Of a DNA stretch of 64,000 nucleotides, positions 60,782 to 64,000 are shown one piece after another. The DNA lies in assembly GCA_009746045.1 (NCBI GenBank), contig RPFO01000348.1, forward strand, positions 1,310,301 through 1,374,300, written 5' to 3'. Each line of letters opens with the position of its first letter. Position 1 is the first letter of the stretch. The DNA is from Mesostigma viride. Its lineage: Eukaryota > Streptophyta > Mesostigmatophyceae > Mesostigmatales > Mesostigmataceae. The notes under the pieces are model-generated. The model had not been told where the DNA came from, made no database searches, and saw only the letters and a program-made list of their open reading frames with translations. The position numbers and the translations under genes are program-made.

Positions 60782-61650
60782 ATTAATTAATTAATTAATT
60801 AAACTCGTGCTCCCGTTGGGGAGTCACGGAGCACCGAAGTGCTTTTAATCCCTGTGTGTGCACTACAGGAGAAAGGGCAGAGACCCCCAGTCTCCTTCAT
60901 GCCAAAGGCATGCCACAGCTGCAATCGGGCGCGGCTAGCTAGGACAGGCTAACGATCCGGCAAACTGTGGGTGCAATAAGACCCATGTGAGCATATCATA
61001 GCAAGGAGCGTGGGCAAGTAATCTGAACATAGCCAGGGCGTAGCATGGCTGTACTAGAACTAGGCTAAGGCTATGGCTGGTTGTGTACCGTGCGTTGGCG
61101 GCACGTGACTAGGTGTGTTGGCACAGCTAGGCAAACATTCTAGGCATGGCTGCCTTAGCGACAGTGACTCCAATGGTTACAAGCTAGGGCTATTGCTATT
61201 CTAGCCCGCTGGGGGCGTCCACATCTTGTGGTTGATCATCAGGTCCCCGCCCCTCCAGTACACCTTGGGCTTCTGGGGGTCCTGCTTATGGCGGAGGTAT
61301 TCCGGCCACAGGTCGCGTCGCTGCTGTTGCTGAGCGGGGGTTAGGTCGTCATCCAGCGTCCAGGTGAGGTCGTGCAACCGCTTGCGACGAGAGAGGACCG
61401 AACCGCTGCTTATCCTCAGGGGAGAGGAAGGTGAGCAGGACTGGTGGGGTGGCCGCCTTGTCCCGTGAGTGGGGAAGGCGGTGGCACCCACGCAGTTCTA
61501 CCTCACCGACCAGGCCCATGAGGGTAAGAAGCCCGTCTGATGATGTGGCGACCGGAGAGCGGCCGAGCCACGAAGACATCAATGAGCAGGTGGCATGAAC
61601 CCTGCCCATCGTAGTCAAGCATGCACGGTAATGTCGGGGCGGCACCTGTT
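60782..61650 (-). mobile_element. LINE family B copy, minus strand
   Basis: TTAA tail 60,782-60,801, hairpin ctcccgttggggag, then the family B 3' UTR (gcttttaatccctgtgtgtg onward) and an ORF1 remnant. It also shows the uninterrupted target site of the 27,161 insertion. Its 5' limit is unclear and may reach about 62,450. Confidence 0.75.
61201..61645 (-). pseudogene. ORF1p-like C-terminal half, frameshifted
   Basis: The C-terminus reads LTWTLDDDLTPAQQQQRRDL, then YWRGGDLMINHKMWTPPAG-stop (61,201-61,203). Upstream, CHRLPHSRDKAATPPVLLTF lies in another frame, with the switch near 61,400. This is the clearest example of the family B C-terminus. Confidence 0.7.
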
Positions 61651-63519
61651 AATTGGGTGAGTACGGAGGGCGGCCCCATCCCGTCCGCGTCCTCGCACTT
61701 GATGGTGGAGTGGGGAATGATCGACCGATTGACTGAACCATGGCTCACACCACCTGGAAGAGAGCGGTATGGAGAGAGAGGAACCAGTTCTGGTTCTGCT
61801 GGCCACCCATGCATGCACGCAATGTAGTGCGTCCCAGTAGTATCGAGAGCAAGCAGCTGCCGCAGGACGCACCCGCCGTGATGAGCTAGAGGTTGCGGGG
61901 CAAACACGGCTGGTGTGGAGGGCGATGGGCGATGGCGTAAAGAGCCGGAACCAGCGTGAACAAAGTGTTCATGAGGAGGGCGCGCAGGCATGCAGCCCCC
62001 ACGCTCCCCTCAAGGGAAACGGAGACTTGATCAAGCCAAGCCTGGGCCGCCCCTGATTGTTCAAGCTCCCATGCAGACCGGCGGCCATCCAGTCGGCACA
62101 GCCTGTATACGATGTAGTATAGTTACCCGCGTAGGTCTTTTGCTGTTTTTCATGAACACAGGCAAGGAAGACACTAGGACTGACGACAGTGGACACGCCG
62201 CCGCGTGCCCCGGGGCAGGCGACAGTGGACGGCCTGGGCGGGGCAGACGAGGTCGCAGGCCTGCTGGATCCCAAGGTAAGAATCGACTGCACAGCCTGCA
62301 CGAAGGGGAAGGGGTGACCAAGTCGGGGATGGCGCTGACGGCGCTGGGGACCAACCGGCGGATCTCCGCCCAGGCCTGAGCAACAGAGCCAAGGAAGGCG
62401 GCGGGGGCGAGGCGAGCTAGGGGCGCGGGTGAGCCCACACCCGCCCATGCGGCAGGGGACTCAGGGTGGCCAAGCGCATGGAGTGAGCTGGCAGGCTATA
62501 GGGCCGGAGAGGAGCACCTGCAAGGCGGCCTAGCTGAATGCGCTCGTTGTGGCCCTCGATTTGCGGCAAGCCGCGCCAAGTGCCGGGGGGGGGCGCCACG
62601 GAGCCAGTGAACCACCCGCGGGTGAATATATATTCATTGAGAATGTTGTCTAATCACCAAGAAAATGTCCTCATATGAGGACATTTTTAAGCATGGATAC
62701 CATTTGTAATAACTCACATATTTCAACATATCCATGGGTACGGCATGGAACCATGTTCATTTATGATATGTTCAAGAGTAGCAATGCTTAACATCCATGA
62801 AATATGCTCATTGTATAATGGTTTGCGATTTATGAATGCAGGGGGGTCGCTACGCGAGTGACCAACAAGCACTCAAGTCAACAATATGCCCAGAAAGAAG
62901 GCAGGGCCAGGTCATGGCTGGTCCTGAAAATGCACCCAAGGTGCCCACAACATGTCTACGTTACACCCTCGCTATCCTAGACCCTGCAGCCTGCCGGGGG
63001 GGGCCCAAAATGTAACTGGCAGCCAGGGACCATGGTGCAGGCCAAATAGCAGGTGTAAAGCTAGCTCAAAGCTAGCCCAGTCCAAAGAATGAAATAAGAA
63101 GCAAATACTTGCCAAGGTTAGGTCCATGATCGTTATTGGACGCTTGGCTGCCACCACGGTGCTCGACAATGATGCTGAAGCCTTCAATTATATATGAAGC
63201 AGATACTGCAAAGAGGCACAAATAGCAATACAAGCACAATGTAAGCATGACAAGCTCAAGTTTCCAAGCCAGTCTAGCTCACTTGGACATGAGGTTAAGC
63301 GTTAGAAACATATGGGCAACATCCCAGCAAGCCTTGAAAAAGTTTTCAGCAACAAGGCAGTATATGTGTTAAATCAAACTACCACATTGCAACTAAGCAC
63401 AGTGACTTCTACTTGCTGCTGTTTTGACGACGCAAGGCCGTTTACCTTTTCAGTGACACCACGGGAAAAGAAAGCATTACCCAGCAAACTTCCTTTAAGT
63501 TCTCCGGACATAGGCGTAA
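61650..63519. other. Unassigned stretch
   Basis: 61,650-62,600 is GC-rich and may be decayed LINE coding sequence on the minus strand; I could not align it by eye. 62,622-62,645 resembles the family D end. A 26-bp perfect palindrome lies at 62,662-62,687. 62,690-63,519 is AT-richer with no supported gene. Confidence 0.4.
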
Positions 63520-64000
63520 TCACAACCACGACGTTGGGCATTGAAAAGAACCGGAATCATTAAGTCTGCGGGAGTAATAAGCTACGATACTCTTGACACG
63601 CTTGTTTAGAACGATGCGGTTGCGGATGACATCCGGAACCTTGTTCTTGACGTGCGCCCAGGCCGCCAGCTGCGCGGGACAGCTCAAGAAATATATATTA
63701 AAGGACGGTGACGCCCGGGAAGCACCCAGCCTTGCGGCAAAAGTAAAATATGGCTCGCGCTCGCCGTGGTTTTCGCCAGGCGTGACTGCGATATCACGAC
63801 GAAAAAATGGAGACTCTTTGACCCATCTAACTGCCCAGGTCCCTCTGTTGCCCGGGTCGCCCATTAACCCAGAAGCGTACCATAACCCATACTCGCGATA
63901 TCCGCAGCTACTGGGCGGAAAAAGAAATTGTAAAACCGAACTGCATACTGACCTATCATGCCATCTACGTAGCTTCCAGATTTTCTTCAACGATGCCAAA
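63520..64000 (-). CDS. Unrecognised reading frame, 5' end outside window
   Basis: The minus-strand frame is open from the right edge to a stop at 63,520 (about 159 codons) with no in-frame ATG near the edge. It contains KKIWKLRRWHD, GYREYGLWYASGLMGDPGN and a basic C-terminal part VPDVIRNRIVLNKRVKSIV. Composition and the W/Y/R-rich pattern look protein-like rather than repeat-derived. The stop may instead be intronic. No family is recognised; it could belong to a transposon. Confidence 0.35.
   Translation of the reverse strand, partial: LASLKKIWKLRRWHDRSVCSSVLQFLFPPSSCGYREYGLWYASGLMGDPGNRGTWAVRWVKESPFFRRDIAVTPGENHGEREPYFTFAARLGASRASPSFNIYFLSCPAQLAAWAHVKNKVPDVIRNRIVLNKRVKSIVAYYSRRLNDSGSFQCPTSWL

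Overview
The window is nuclear DNA of a eukaryote, most likely a green (chlorophyte-type) microalga. The evidence is GC-rich coding exons of 30-400 bp with strong G/C third-position bias, many introns, a GT29 sialyltransferase-like gene, a protein built of tandem cyclic-nucleotide-binding domains, LINE and TTAA-type transposon debris, and very many micro- and minisatellites. There are no bacterial operons, CRISPR arrays, or rRNA or tRNA genes that I can see. The species cannot be named from this.

1-21,826 (+): one large gene, cut off at the left edge. It encodes four consecutive cyclic-nucleotide-binding domains (A-D) followed by a charged helix and a long disordered tail. I rebuilt 22 exons (211-306 to 20,672-21,826). 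Every intron phase agrees, and together they give 935 codons plus stop. Introns make up most of the span and hold tandem arrays of 20, 31, 44 and 46 bp, (GTC)n, (GGGA)n and (GT)n(GA)n. Only domain C keeps the full phosphate-binding cassette.

21,827-36,400: gene-poor repeat land. It holds a 1-kb uninterrupted (GGAT)n array, several dead LINE copies (ORF1-like and reverse-transcriptase fragments) ending in TTAA-rich tails, and a 2.66-kb TTAA-flanked insertion that carries a PHD-finger reading frame.

36,400-37,062: a 653-bp TTAA-flanked element that is almost entirely one long inverted repeat.

37,350-39,340 (-): a three-exon gene for an acidic, then Gly/Pro/Arg-rich protein (438 aa) of unknown function. 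Its start codon lies about 800 bp from that of the next gene, head to head.

40,141-53,965 (+): a complete 14-exon gene (534 aa) for a type II membrane sialyltransferase-like protein, with N-terminal signal anchor, motif L, motif S and an HYYD motif III. Its introns carry large arrays of 8, 10, 11-13, 12 and 34 bp, and (GTC)n.

53,966-62,640: a second block of LINE remnants. It includes an ORF1-like frame split by a 1,718-bp TTAA-flanked element with 15-bp terminal inverted repeats. 62,640-64,000 holds an unrecognised minus-strand reading frame that runs off the right edge.

The most interesting signal is that, in both large genes, exon 3' ends together with their 5' splice sites recur as imperfect 'echo' copies 40-140 bp downstream inside the intron. 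At one exon the echo appears to seed a 46-bp minisatellite.
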